Of a stretch of 64,000 nucleotides of DNA, positions 43,755 through 53,783 are shown piece by piece. The DNA lies in the NCBI GenBank assembly GCA_034409055.1, contig DAOUMU010000536.1, positions 1 through 64,000 of the forward strand, written 5' to 3'. Below the pieces are notes generated by a model. The model had not been told where the DNA came from. It saw nothing but the letters and a program-made list of their open reading frames with translations, and ran no database searches. Each line of letters starts with the position of its first letter. The stretch's first letter is position 1. The translations under genes were made by a program, and so were the position numbers. Origin of the DNA: DAOUMU01 sp034409055. GTDB lineage: Bacteria; Chloroflexota; Anaerolineae; 4572-78; J111.

Positions 43755-44611
43755 TTTGGATTTTTTTACCTGCTTATAACGAGGAAGAGGCATTACCCAA
43801 GTTGCTGCCAAAGCTTGATAACGTTCTCCGACAATACAACCAACCTTATCACATGGTTGTCGTAGATGATGGCAGCACAGATGGTACCCCTGAATTGTTG
43901 GCGGAATACGCCCGGACTTTGCCTTTAAGTGTGGTTACCCATCCGATCAACCGTGGCCTGGGCGAAACGGAAAGAGATGGTTTTGAGTACATTGCTGCTC
44001 GCTGTGACCCAGATGATATCATTATCCGGGTGGAAAGCGACGATACCCACGAGCCGAAATATATCTTTAGCCTAATAGAAAAACTTAAAGAGGGCTATGA
44101 CGTGGTGAATACGTCACGCTTCCAACCTGGTGGAGATCAATTGGGCGTTGATGGCTATCGGGCTACTATCAGCCGAGCCGCAAATCTCTTTATGCAATGG
44201 GTGTTTCACATTCCAGGCACTCGGGATTACTCTTGTGGTTTTCGGGCTTATCGAGCCAGAGTGATTCAGGATGCTGTCCGGGTGTTTGGCAATAATTTCA
44301 TCCAGTTACGTGGTCTGGGATTTACCTCGACCCTGGAGATGATTGTCAAACTACACCTGCTGGGCTGCCGTTTTGCGGAAGTGCCCTTTGTCCTGCGCTA
44401 TGATCAAAAAGCGAGTGATAGCAAGATGGTTAGTAGCATCACCACGTTGGGATACCTGATTATGGCCTTGCTATATTATTGGCCTTTTGGAGGCTGGTTG
44501 AGGTATTACCGGGGCTTGGGCAAACTGTATCAAGAAGATCCGGCGCAAGCGGTTGATTGTTTTAATCGGCAGGCGTTACCTCAGCGGATGACCAGCCGGA
44601 TTAGCTTGTAG
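43751..44611 (+). CDS. Family 2 glycosyltransferase
   Basis: 286 residues. GT-A fold: FLPAYNEEEALPKLL, VVDDGSTDGTPELL, HPINRGLGETERDGF, and a metal-site region VESDDTHEP. The C-terminal part has a hydrophobic stretch (LGYLIMALLYYWPF), so it may be membrane-associated like polyprenyl-phosphate glycosyltransferases (DPM1/GtrB). Coupled to wecB. Confidence 0.88.
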   Translation: MIWIFLPAYNEEEALPKLLPKLDNVLRQYNQPYHMVVVDDGSTDGTPELLAEYARTLPLSVVTHPINRGLGETERDGFEYIAARCDPDDIIIRVESDDTHEPKYIFSLIEKLKEGYDVVNTSRFQPGGDQLGVDGYRATISRAANLFMQWVFHIPGTRDYSCGFRAYRARVIQDAVRVFGNNFIQLRGLGFTSTLEMIVKLHLLGCRFAEVPFVLRYDQKASDSKMVSSITTLGYLIMALLYYWPFGGWLRYYRGLGKLYQEDPAQAVDCFNRQALPQRMTSRISL

Positions 44612-44671
44612 TTGTCTGCCAACAGTAATCAACGAACGACCAAGAACGGATAACGAGCGGCTAACAAAATT

Positions 44672-46570
44672 ATGTGTGGTATTTGTGGTATTTATCATCT
44701 AGAGCCAGATCGACTCGTTGATGAGACGAAATTGCAGGTGATGGCATGGACGATGCGTCATCGGGGACCGGACGATGAAGGATTTTACCTGGCTGATAAT
44801 GTTGGTTTGGGCCATCAGCGGCTGAGTATCATCGATCTCTCGCCCCTGGGCCGGCAACCGATGGCCAATGAGGATGAGCGGTTCTGGATTGTCTATAACG
44901 GGGAAATTTATAACTACCTGGAGTTGCGTCAGCAACTCGTCGGACGGGGACACCAGTTTCGCTCCCATTCTGATACCGAAGTGATTTTGCATTTGTACGA
45001 AGAGGCAGGCCCGCAATGCGTACAGCGACTAAACGGTATGTTTGCCTTTGCCATTTGGGACCGTCGTGAGCGGACTCTCTTCGCCGCTCGCGACCGATTT
45101 GGCATCAAACCTTTTTACTACGTTTTTCGGAATAACACCTTTGCTTTCGCGTCAGAGATCAAAGCTCTGTTACAGGTAGAGGCTGTGCGCCCACAGCTCA
45201 ATCCGTCCGGCCTGGCCGATTACCTGACGTTTCAGTTCTGCCTGGAAGACAGGACCTTGTTCCGGGACGTTGTCAAACTGTTGCCCGGCCACAGCCTGTT
45301 GCTGAAACCGGATGGGATCCTGAACATTCAGAAATACTGGGACCTGGATTTCACCATTGATACCGATCACACCGAGGAATACTTTGAGCACCAGTTACTT
45401 CGACTGCTTGAGGATGCGGTCCGGTTGCGGTTACGGGCAGATGTCCCGGTGGGAGCGCATCTGAGTGGGGGGATGGACTCTTCTACGGTGGCTTGCTTGG
45501 CCGCCTCATTGTTGGGGCCATCCCTGCATACCTTCAGCGGTGGATTCAGCGAAGGACCGCAGTATGACGAAACACGGTATGCCCGCTTAGTGGCTGAGCA
45601 AGTCGAGGCAGTACATCACGAGGTGTTTCCCACGGCCGACGACTTCGTGGAGATTATGCCCCGTTTGATTTATCATATGGACGAACCTGCGGCCGGACCC
45701 GGTCTGTTTCCCCAGTACTTTGTCTCTGCCTTGGCCAGTGGCCACGTCAAGGTTGTTCTGGGTGGCCAGGGAGGGGATGAGATTTTTGGGGGTTACATGC
45801 GCTACCTAATCGCCTACCTGGAAGAATGTATCAGGGGCGGTATTGAGGGTACCCAGGAGGACCGGCGGTATGTTGTTACCTTTGAATCGATTCTATCGAA
45901 CTTGCCCCAACTGCAAGGTTATCAGCCGTTACTACGTTATTTTTGGCAACAGGGGCTATTTGACGCCCCCGACCGGCGCTATTTTCGCCTGATCGATCGC
46001 AGCAACGACCTCCACAACCTGGTTTCTCCTAACCTTTTCGTCGGCCAGGACGGCTATCGTCCCTTCGAAGCCTATCGAGATTTGTTTAACGAAGGCCAAA
46101 TTGGCTCCTTTATCAACCGGATGACGCGGTTTGACTTGAAGACACTGCTGCCAGCGTTATTACAAGTTGAAGATAGAACCAGTATGGCCGTTTCGTTAGA
46201 GTCGCGGGTACCGTTGCTAGATCATCGTATGGCCGAATTGGTGGCCTCTATGCCGCCCATGATCAAATACCGGGGGGGGCGTTCCAAGCACATTTTCCGC
46301 CAGGTCGTCCAGCACGTGATTCCCGGTGAAATTTACCAGCGGACAGATAAGATGGGTTTTCCGGTCCCCTTGAGTGAATGGTACCAGCAAGGAGCAGTGC
46401 GCGACTTTGTACGAGAAGTGTTGTTAGGGGCTCAAGCGCAGAGTCGTGGAATTTTTCAAACCCAAAACATTGAACCGTTACTAGACTCAGAGCGAGCCTA
46501 TGGTCGTGGTATTTGGGGTTTGTTATCTCTGGAACTTTGGATGCAGACGTTTATTGATGGAAATACCTGA
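44672..46570 (+). CDS. asnB: Asparagine synthase-like glutamine amidotransferase
   Basis: 632 residues. N-terminal class II glutaminase with nucleophile Cys2 (MCGICGIY), MRHRGPDDEG, YNGEIYN; C-terminal synthetase PP-loop HLSGGMDSSTVACLA and GQGGDEIFGGYMRY. In EPS clusters such proteins often amidate sugar carboxylates rather than make asparagine. The context of wecB and methyltransferases favours that, but free asparagine synthesis is not excluded. Confidence 0.9.
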   Translation: MCGICGIYHLEPDRLVDETKLQVMAWTMRHRGPDDEGFYLADNVGLGHQRLSIIDLSPLGRQPMANEDERFWIVYNGEIYNYLELRQQLVGRGHQFRSHSDTEVILHLYEEAGPQCVQRLNGMFAFAIWDRRERTLFAARDRFGIKPFYYVFRNNTFAFASEIKALLQVEAVRPQLNPSGLADYLTFQFCLEDRTLFRDVVKLLPGHSLLLKPDGILNIQKYWDLDFTIDTDHTEEYFEHQLLRLLEDAVRLRLRADVPVGAHLSGGMDSSTVACLAASLLGPSLHTFSGGFSEGPQYDETRYARLVAEQVEAVHHEVFPTADDFVEIMPRLIYHMDEPAAGPGLFPQYFVSALASGHVKVVLGGQGGDEIFGGYMRYLIAYLEECIRGGIEGTQEDRRYVVTFESILSNLPQLQGYQPLLRYFWQQGLFDAPDRRYFRLIDRSNDLHNLVSPNLFVGQDGYRPFEAYRDLFNEGQIGSFINRMTRFDLKTLLPALLQVEDRTSMAVSLESRVPLLDHRMAELVASMPPMIKYRGGRSKHIFRQVVQHVIPGEIYQRTDKMGFPVPLSEWYQQGAVRDFVREVLLGAQAQSRGIFQTQNIEPLLDSERAYGRGIWGLLSLELWMQTFIDGNT

Positions 46571-46573
46571 GCG

Positions 46574-47437
46574 ATGACAATAGGTGAAGGCCAAAAGAGT
46601 AGATCGCCAATGTCAAAAAATATTGAAGAGGTTCGGCAATTTTGGGAAAACAACCCTTTATGGGCCGGTGAGTCTAATTATGAGCCCGGCACAAAAGAAT
46701 TTTTTGAAGAACATCGGCGAATTTACATTGACGACTGCTATGGAGGCGTGTTAAATGAGTGGTCATTTCCAGATGAGGCCAAATCAAGCAAAATACTTGA
46801 TCTTGGCTGCGGTCCAGGTTTTTGGGTCGTCGAATTTGGGTTACGCGGGTATCAGCATATCTCCGCTGTCGATCTTACTTACAACGCCTTGACCTTGGCT
46901 CGACAGCGGTGTGAACTCTATCATATTAAGGCTAATTTTGGCCAGCAAAATGCTGAACAACTCGCTTTCGATGACGCAACCTTTGCTCATGTAAACTGTA
47001 TTGGGGTCATCCATCACACGCCTCATACAGAAGCCTGTCTTAGAGAAATTGCCCGGATCCTAGACAAGGGGGGTACGGCTAATATCTCAGTATATTATCG
47101 AAATATCTTCCTGCAAGCTTGGCCTGTACTTAAATGGCCGGGAAAATTATTGGCCAAAATGGGAGCAGGCATGAAAGGACGGGGTAGAGAAAATATTTAT
47201 GCAGTTGATGATGTCGATGAAATTGTAAGACTCTACGATGGTCAAGACAATCCGATTGGCAAGTCTTATACCCGTGAGCAGTTCATCCAAATGCTCACCC
47301 CGTATTTTCACATACAAGACACCTACCTTTATTTTTTTCCGGCCAGATCTTTACCCTTCAGATTGCCCAAGAAAATTCACCGGCTACTTAACAAATATGT
47401 GGGTTTTATGATTTGTGCGAATGTCAAGAAACGCTAG
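46574..47437 (+). CDS. SAM-dependent methyltransferase
   Basis: 287 residues, class I Rossmann methyltransferase: KILDLGCGPGFWVVEFGLRG, SAVDLTYNALTLARQR, NAEQLAFDDATFAHVNCIGVIHH. Starts 4 bases after asnB; a second ATG at 46610 is an alternative. Probably modifies a sugar or a lipid-linked precursor in this cluster. Confidence 0.85.
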   Translation: MTIGEGQKSRSPMSKNIEEVRQFWENNPLWAGESNYEPGTKEFFEEHRRIYIDDCYGGVLNEWSFPDEAKSSKILDLGCGPGFWVVEFGLRGYQHISAVDLTYNALTLARQRCELYHIKANFGQQNAEQLAFDDATFAHVNCIGVIHHTPHTEACLREIARILDKGGTANISVYYRNIFLQAWPVLKWPGKLLAKMGAGMKGRGRENIYAVDDVDEIVRLYDGQDNPIGKSYTREQFIQMLTPYFHIQDTYLYFFPARSLPFRLPKKIHRLLNKYVGFMICANVKKR

Positions 47438-49117
47438 ATGAACACCTGCGAATTGCAGTGGCAAGTTGAGACGGCTTGCCGTCACTTATTGAGTGAACAG
47501 AACAGGGACCCTTACACCCCAACCTACGGCTGCTTCGACCGTCGTTATTGGGGCTGGAAGTTGGTCGATTACCCGGAAGCCACCTTTCAGCGCAACGTGT
47601 ATCCACTAGCCTGGTTGTTACAGCGTACACAAAATGAGGAGAACGGAAGGGCAGGAGAGATATTAACGGAAGCTGTGAAAGCCGGCTTAAAATTTGCCGC
47701 ACAAATTCAACATCGAGATGGTTCTTTTGACCAGACTTTTCCAAATGAGCATAGTTTTGGCGCGACTGCCTTTTTGCTGCATCCGTTGTTAATGGCTTAT
47801 CAGGCTATCCAGAATAATTGCCCATCTTCCTTCCGGGAGTCTATCGAAAACAGTCTGCGTCAAGCAGCCGATTTTTTATATCGTTATGATGAAACGCATA
47901 GCCACATTGCAAATCACTTAGCCGGAGCTGTTTTGTCGCTACAGGTGAGTGGTGATTTCTTCCAGGAGAGCCGTTATCATCATCGAGCTGCCAAATTGCT
48001 TACACGTATCTTAACTCACCAATCTCCTGAAGGCTGGTTTCTTGAGTACGAGGGGGCCGACCCTGGCTATCAGACACTTTGTCTCTACTATCTGGCCCAG
48101 GTTTATCGCTTACGTCCAGACCCTGACCTGCGGATAGCTTTAGAGAAGGCAATCACTTTCTTATCCTGGTTTGTTCATCCTGATGGTACGTTTGGTGGTG
48201 AATATGGAAGCCGGCGCACGGCCGTGTTTTATCCAGGTGGCCTGGCCTTGTTAAGCAGCGAGTTCCCTATGGCACACACAATGACCCGTTTCATGTTAAA
48301 GGCCATTATCTCAGGCCGGACAGTCACCCTGTGGGATATAGATATGGGAAATTTAGCCCCCGTACTGTCTAACTATGTGACGGTGTTGGAGGCTGACCTG
48401 CCAGATGAGAATCAAGCGATGCCTCCTTTACCCTGGGAAAAAATAGCAAAAGGAGCAGGTAGGGGTAGTGAAGCCGGGAGTGAGATTTCTCAGGATTTCT
48501 CGCAGGCCGGGTTATATGTGCGAGGTACGCCACATTATTACGCTGTCGTTGGGGCCAGTAATGGGGGGGTATTGAAGGTTTTTGACAGAAAAAAGCAGAC
48601 ATTGATTTGGAATGATGGTGGTTATGTAGGACAGATGAAGGGGGGTACATATATCACCACCCAAATCACAGATCTGAATCGTTTATGCCAGGTCACTCCT
48701 GCCGAGATCACAATCGAGACTCCATTTTATATTATGCTGCGGGCAATTCCCACACCATTCCAGTTCATACTTTTGCGTTTTCTAAATCTCACAGTGATGC
48801 GTAGTGTGGGCCTGGGAAATTGGATCAAATCCCTGTTGGTCCGATTGCTAATCAGCGGTAAGCGCTCCCTACCGCTTAGCCTGACTCGTGTGGTCAAATT
48901 TGAGAGTGAACGGGTTATAGTAACCGATGTGTTACGTATTAAAGGACAGATAGCTATGCGCTGGCTTGAATTCGGCAGACCTTTTGTCGCTATTCATATG
49001 GCCTCGGCCCGATATTTTGAGAATTTTCCATCTGCGGCTATCGGTATGACCTCATATAAAGTGGATGTAGAAAAACTGCTTGTTTCTGGCGAGATTGAGA
49101 GGCAGGTAATCATTTGA
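47438..49117 (+). CDS. Unrecognised alpha/alpha-toroid-like EPS protein
   Basis: 559 residues, starting directly after the preceding stop. The first 310 residues have the rhythm of an (alpha/alpha) barrel (repeated 'AA.FL.RY', 'AG..LSLQ', 'AKLL.RIL', then GWFLEYEGADPGYQTLCLYYLAQVYRL), as in heparinase II/III or terpenoid-cyclase-like folds. The second half is beta-rich (VRGTPHYYAVVGASNGG, KQTLIWNDGGYVG), similar in layout to polysaccharide lyases with a C-terminal sandwich. No signal peptide. Heparinase-like proteins of this layout occur in EPS operons, but I cannot assign a reaction. Next gene, a deacetylase, overlaps by 4 bases. Confidence 0.65.
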   Translation: MNTCELQWQVETACRHLLSEQNRDPYTPTYGCFDRRYWGWKLVDYPEATFQRNVYPLAWLLQRTQNEENGRAGEILTEAVKAGLKFAAQIQHRDGSFDQTFPNEHSFGATAFLLHPLLMAYQAIQNNCPSSFRESIENSLRQAADFLYRYDETHSHIANHLAGAVLSLQVSGDFFQESRYHHRAAKLLTRILTHQSPEGWFLEYEGADPGYQTLCLYYLAQVYRLRPDPDLRIALEKAITFLSWFVHPDGTFGGEYGSRRTAVFYPGGLALLSSEFPMAHTMTRFMLKAIISGRTVTLWDIDMGNLAPVLSNYVTVLEADLPDENQAMPPLPWEKIAKGAGRGSEAGSEISQDFSQAGLYVRGTPHYYAVVGASNGGVLKVFDRKKQTLIWNDGGYVGQMKGGTYITTQITDLNRLCQVTPAEITIETPFYIMLRAIPTPFQFILLRFLNLTVMRSVGLGNWIKSLLVRLLISGKRSLPLSLTRVVKFESERVIVTDVLRIKGQIAMRWLEFGRPFVAIHMASARYFENFPSAAIGMTSYKVDVEKLLVSGEIERQVII

Positions 49118-50067
49118 CAGATATGTTGCAAGCAGCTATTTCCAGCGATATAGATACCTTGGCCTCAATTTACAAAGGGCAGGGATGCCGACGGACTGGC
49201 GGTTATACTTATGCTGAATTGCATATGGGTTTGGAAAGATTCTCTCGCTTTTTAGAACTGTATGGTATTAAAGCTACCCTTTTCATGGTGGGCAATGATT
49301 TTCGCCACCCAAAAAACCACAATGTTATTCGGGCTATGGCAAACGAGGGACACGAGATTGCCAATCACACCCTGAGCCACGCCCAAGGGTTTCGCCTCCT
49401 GACCCCGGCCCAGAAAGAGACTGAGGTGGCCGGCATGGAAGAGCTATGTGAACAAGTTATCGGACAACGACCGGTAGGCTTTCGTTCGCCAGGTTGGAAT
49501 ATCGGCGACGATGCTCTACCGATTCTACGCAAACGAAACTATCTCTATGACTCGTCGGTTTTTCCCACGTCACTGATGCCCTTACTAAAGTTTTTGCACT
49601 GGTATACGATGCGCAGCCGTCAGGGTGGCGACCGGACAACGATGGGACACTTGAAATATATGACCGCACCAGTGACCCCTTATCGAACCAATCGGCAAAG
49701 TTTAGCCGCAAAAGGGGAGGATGGCCTCGTTGAGTTCCCGATTACGGTGATGCCAGTGGTACGTTTGCCTTTCTTTGCCACGTTTTTGTTGGCCACCGGC
49801 CCGGAACTCTTCAAAGTTACTTATCGAATGTTGCGAACACTCGAACGTCCCATTCAATTTCAGTTTCATCTATCCGACTTTGTCGATTACAACCATCCTG
49901 ATTTGACTGATCAAGTTCCGGCAGTGGGCGACGGTGTCTATGTGCCGCAGGCTTTGTATACCCCTTTGCAGCAGAAATTGGATGTATTCCAAAAAGCAAT
50001 GGATGTGATTGCCCAAGATTACCAATTCTTGACCTTAGCCCAGTGGGCCAGGAGAATTGCTCAATGA
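49114..50067 (+). CDS. Polysaccharide deacetylase (NodB-like)
   Basis: 317 residues. NodB-homology domain: early metal Asp in SSDIDT, ALFMVGNDF-type strand, EIANHTLSHAQGF with the metal His pair, and FRSPGW. No signal peptide, so it may act on a lipid-linked intermediate on the inner face. TTG 49114 is spaced 7 bases from CAGG and overlaps the previous stop (TTGA); ATG 49123 is possible. Confidence 0.87.
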   Translation: MTDMLQAAISSDIDTLASIYKGQGCRRTGGYTYAELHMGLERFSRFLELYGIKATLFMVGNDFRHPKNHNVIRAMANEGHEIANHTLSHAQGFRLLTPAQKETEVAGMEELCEQVIGQRPVGFRSPGWNIGDDALPILRKRNYLYDSSVFPTSLMPLLKFLHWYTMRSRQGGDRTTMGHLKYMTAPVTPYRTNRQSLAAKGEDGLVEFPITVMPVVRLPFFATFLLATGPELFKVTYRMLRTLERPIQFQFHLSDFVDYNHPDLTDQVPAVGDGVYVPQALYTPLQQKLDVFQKAMDVIAQDYQFLTLAQWARRIAQ

Positions 50068-51341
50068 TCCCCCGCTTGAAGCCTTACCTCGGCAAAGATG
50101 AACTTATGGTGCTGTTTCGACAAAACGAGGAAGCAGTAGAGCAGTTTGAGTTTGAATTCGCTCGCCTCTTCGAAACTCAGTATGCTATTGCTTTTCCCTA
50201 TGGTCGTAGTGCGTTATGGGCTTTTTTCAAGGCTTTAGGGATTGAGCATGCCGAAATTATCATGCCAGCTTACACCTGCAGTGTCGTCGCCCATGCCATT
50301 GTCTTGAGCGGAAACATTCCTCGTTTTGTGGATATTACACTTTACGACTACAACATGGATCTGGATCATGTGGAAACAGCCGTTAATGAACGGCCCCGGG
50401 CAATCGTTGCTACCCATTTGTTTGGTTATCCATTGGACGTTGACCGGCTCCAGGCCATCGTCCAGGAGGCTGAAGCGCGCTACGGTCATAAAATCTGGGT
50501 GATCCAGGACTGTGCCCATTCATTCGGCGCTCGCTGGCAGGGCCGCCTGGTTTGCAATGAAGGCGATGTGGCCCTGTTTGGTTTGAACATCAGCAAGACG
50601 ATGACCTCAATCTTTGGGGGAATGTTAACTACCAATGATCTGGCATTGGCCAAACGGGTGCGTGTATGGCGCGATGCTCATTTCACGAACCCGGGCATGA
50701 TCAAGGCCCTGCGCCGCCGGCTGTATCTGTTGGCCGTCTACCCGACTTTCAATGAGCGGATCTATGGTTTCGTGCATTGGCTACAAGAGGAGACGCCGTT
50801 GCTGAACCGGTTGACAAAAGCGTACCATCTGGATGAAAAAATCCATTTTCCACCCGATTATCTGGATCATATGTTGGCAGTTGAAGCCCAAGTTGGTGTA
50901 GTCCAACTGCGTAAATATCCGGAAATCTTGCGACGTCGCCAAGAAAACGCTCGCTATTACAATGAACATTTGCCAGATGTACCGGGTTGGGTACTCCCAC
51001 CCTTGACTGATGGGGCGACCTATTCTCATTATGTGATCCACGTGCCTGACCGTATGAGTGTACTTGAGGCATTCCAGAAAGAGGGTATTCAGTTGGGCCA
51101 GTTGATTGAGTACAGTGTGCCACATTTGGCTGCCTATAGGCGTTATACTGATGGTCAAGAATTTCCCAACTCGTGGTTGTGTAGTCAGCAAATGATCAAT
51201 TTGCCAGTTTATCCTCATTTACAAACCAATCAGCGTCAGCGGGTGGTGGAACAACTTGTTACGTTTGTTAAGAAAATAGCCCAACAGGCAGGTAATCAAC
51301 AGACCAAAACAAATCCCGCTGGCCTATCCTCATCAGTGTAA
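50064..51341 (+). CDS. DegT/DnrJ/EryC1-family aminotransferase-fold protein (1)
   Basis: 425 residues from ATG 50064 (AGGAG upstream, ATGA overlap with the deacetylase). PLP-dependent fold type I: PYGRSALWAFFKAL, IIMPAYTCSVVAHAI, DCAHSFGA, and the Schiff-base lysine in FGLNISKTMTSIFGGML. Members transfer an amino group to nucleotide-linked keto sugars, or act as dehydratases. It belongs to a divergent branch, so the exact sugar cannot be stated. A weakly similar protein lies at 56289. Confidence 0.82.
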   Translation: MIPRLKPYLGKDELMVLFRQNEEAVEQFEFEFARLFETQYAIAFPYGRSALWAFFKALGIEHAEIIMPAYTCSVVAHAIVLSGNIPRFVDITLYDYNMDLDHVETAVNERPRAIVATHLFGYPLDVDRLQAIVQEAEARYGHKIWVIQDCAHSFGARWQGRLVCNEGDVALFGLNISKTMTSIFGGMLTTNDLALAKRVRVWRDAHFTNPGMIKALRRRLYLLAVYPTFNERIYGFVHWLQEETPLLNRLTKAYHLDEKIHFPPDYLDHMLAVEAQVGVVQLRKYPEILRRRQENARYYNEHLPDVPGWVLPPLTDGATYSHYVIHVPDRMSVLEAFQKEGIQLGQLIEYSVPHLAAYRRYTDGQEFPNSWLCSQQMINLPVYPHLQTNQRQRVVEQLVTFVKKIAQQAGNQQTKTNPAGLSSSV

Positions 51342-51393
51342 GCCAAACTAGTGCTCAAGATTGGTTTCTTAAAGAACGCGAAGGAGGATTATA

Positions 51394-52278
51394 GTGGACT
51401 ATATCAGAATATTACATTTGCTTCAATGTCCGCAATGTGAGGGAGATCTATCTGAAGGCCGTGATGAATTGATATGCAATAAGAATAGCAGTCATCGATA
51501 CCCCGTCAAGAATGGTATTGTACGGTTTGTTAACTTTGATAACAATGTTGAATACAATCGTCACTGGCGTACGTTTTCCAAAAACCCAATCAGTCAGATT
51601 AAACTGGCCCAGGCTAGAAATTTCGTAGATTGGTTTCTAGGGACACAGGCTTCAGCCACTACAGCAGACAAGGTTTTTTTGGACGTTGGGTGTGGTGACG
51701 GTAATCATCTTCATTTTTTGCCTGCAGACTCGATTAAGATTGCTTTGGATTATTCTATGGTGGTGGACCTGGTGGCCAGTCGGTTCAACGAGCCAAAGAA
51801 CTTATTTGTCATTCAGGCTGACACCCAACAACTCCCCTTCAAAGCCGGGGTTATCGATTATGTTATTTCGTATAGTTGTTTGAATTGCTTACCCAGTCCT
51901 CAAAAAGGTTTTGATGAGGTAACGCGGGTTTTGAAGACAGGTGGACTGGCCGGTGTATGGGGATATGGCACAGATAGTCGTTTAGTGCTGTCTGGTCTGA
52001 ATTTTTCCAGGAAATTGTATCGCCTGTTGACTTTTGGATTCTTGCGTAAGGCTTTTGTCTATTCAATGATTCCCTCTCTTTTGTTTGTCAGAAACTCAAC
52101 CAATATCAGGCCTGGTCAAAATTCCTTGGCGGAATGTGCCGAAATTATTTCAACAAATCTGTCACCAGAGCATCTGTATATATTTCGGCAAGATACCTGG
52201 CAAGATTTTTCTGATCCTGACCTTGAATACATCGAAGATTATGAGTTGTTCTGCGGACAAAAGTTTCGCAAGCGGTGA
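51394..52278 (+). CDS. SAM-dependent methyltransferase with N-terminal zinc-ribbon (Trm112-like)
   Basis: 294 residues from GTG 51394 (AAGGAGG 6 bases upstream). N-terminal metal-binding knuckle LLQCPQCEGDL with a third Cys in LICNKN and the phrase HRYPVKNGIVRF typical of Trm112-fused methyltransferases. Then VFLDVGCGDGNHLHFL, IKIALDYS, and TQQLPFKAGVIDYVISY. Substrate unknown. Confidence 0.85.
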   Translation: MDYIRILHLLQCPQCEGDLSEGRDELICNKNSSHRYPVKNGIVRFVNFDNNVEYNRHWRTFSKNPISQIKLAQARNFVDWFLGTQASATTADKVFLDVGCGDGNHLHFLPADSIKIALDYSMVVDLVASRFNEPKNLFVIQADTQQLPFKAGVIDYVISYSCLNCLPSPQKGFDEVTRVLKTGGLAGVWGYGTDSRLVLSGLNFSRKLYRLLTFGFLRKAFVYSMIPSLLFVRNSTNIRPGQNSLAECAEIISTNLSPEHLYIFRQDTWQDFSDPDLEYIEDYELFCGQKFRKR

Positions 52279-52299
52279 GTTCTTGCTGGAGTAATAGAA

Positions 52300-53778
52300 T
52301 TGTCCCTCGTATCTCGTTTCAAACAGCTTGGCAAAGACTCAATTGTTTACGGTCTTGGTGGCATCTTGGCCAAGGGAATTAGTTTTTTCTTGCTGCCAGT
52401 TTATACCCGGATCTTTGCTCCGGCTGACTACGGCCTTATTACGATGCTGACTGTTATCAGTAGTCTGCTTGCTGGATTGTTGGCAATGGGTATGGACTCG
52501 GCCCAGTCTTTCTATTTTTTTGCGCAGAAAGAAAGTGGTCGAGCCAGCCAAGCCCGGTTAATCACGGCAATACTGCAATGGCGCCTAACTTGGGGGGCGG
52601 CAATTGTTGGAGGCAGCCTACTTTTGGCTCCTTTGCTCAATACGATGTTTTTTGATGGTCGCCTCACCTGGGAATATTTTGCAGTGGCCTTTGTAGGCGC
52701 TCTATTTACGCAACTGATGAACCAAAGTGTTGAGGTTTTTCGCTTGCTGTATCGTCCCTGGCCTTATCTGGGGATTACTCTGGGGAATACACTGGTCTCT
52801 ACTGTCATTACCGTAGTTTTGGTCGTATGGCTTGATTGGGGGGTCATAAGCTTCTTTATTGGTTCTGGAATAGGTGCTGTAATTGGGAGCCTGTTTGGCT
52901 GGTGGGCCATTCGAACCTACCTTGATTGGTCTACCTGGCACTGGGATTGGTGGCCTAAGTTGGTGCGTTTCGGTGCCCCGCTGGTACCGTCTACCCTGGC
53001 TATGTATGTCTTAAATACTGCTGATCGCTGGTTTATTAGTTTCTACCATGGTCAAGATGCGCTGGGGCTGTATGGGGTAGGGGCTAAGTTTGCTATCCTT
53101 ATCGCGCTGGCCATTACTACCTATCGTCAGGCCTGGTGGCCGATTTCGATGGATGCCATACATAGTCCTGAGGGTCCGCTATTGTTCAGAACTATGGCCC
53201 GACTTTACTTGGGGATGGGGTCAATTGGCATCATTTTGTTGACTGTGCTATCCCCCTGGTTAGTCTCGTTTTTTACCGCCCCGGCTTATCATACCGCTTA
53301 TCCCATTGTGGGTATTCTGGCCTGGCAATCTATATTCTATGGATTCTATCTGATCAGTTCTGCTGGCATCTGGAAGAAACAGGCAACAGGTTGGTATCCT
53401 GTTATTATGGCTATAGCGGCTTTGCTAAATGTTGCTTTGGATGCCTGGCTGGTGCCCCAGTTTGGTAACATAGGTGCTGCTGTGGCTACGTCAACCTCCT
53501 TTTTTGTCTGGAACGTTTTGGCCATCTGGATCAGTGAAAAGCTCTGGCCCATACATTATCCCTTAGGCATCCTGGGACTTCAGATTGGCCTCGCTGTTGC
53601 AGCGATGTCGGCCATCCTGATTTTGTATAGCCAAAATCAAGGATTGTGGATAGTAATCGCTGTCGCAGCGGTCACTACAATGATTTTGGCTGGCTTGACC
53701 ATTGAGCCAGCTCATCTTAAGTGGTTGCTCAAGCAGGTGAAAAAAAGAGGAATCCTTGCTATCGGAGTAAGTAGATAA
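52300..53778 (+). CDS. Polysaccharide flippase (Wzx/MATE-like)
   Basis: 492 residues, 12-14 membrane helices. Start region LGKDSIVYGLGGILAKGISFFLLPVYTRIFAPADYGL is the usual opening of Wzx/RfbX lipid-linked oligosaccharide flippases. TTG 52300 has TGGAG 8 bases upstream and no ATG is nearby. Exports the undecaprenyl-linked repeat unit across the membrane. Confidence 0.9.
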   Translation: MSLVSRFKQLGKDSIVYGLGGILAKGISFFLLPVYTRIFAPADYGLITMLTVISSLLAGLLAMGMDSAQSFYFFAQKESGRASQARLITAILQWRLTWGAAIVGGSLLLAPLLNTMFFDGRLTWEYFAVAFVGALFTQLMNQSVEVFRLLYRPWPYLGITLGNTLVSTVITVVLVVWLDWGVISFFIGSGIGAVIGSLFGWWAIRTYLDWSTWHWDWWPKLVRFGAPLVPSTLAMYVLNTADRWFISFYHGQDALGLYGVGAKFAILIALAITTYRQAWWPISMDAIHSPEGPLLFRTMARLYLGMGSIGIILLTVLSPWLVSFFTAPAYHTAYPIVGILAWQSIFYGFYLISSAGIWKKQATGWYPVIMAIAALLNVALDAWLVPQFGNIGAAVATSTSFFVWNVLAIWISEKLWPIHYPLGILGLQIGLAVAAMSAILILYSQNQGLWIVIAVAAVTTMILAGLTIEPAHLKWLLKQVKKRGILAIGVSR

Positions 53779-53783
53779 TCATC

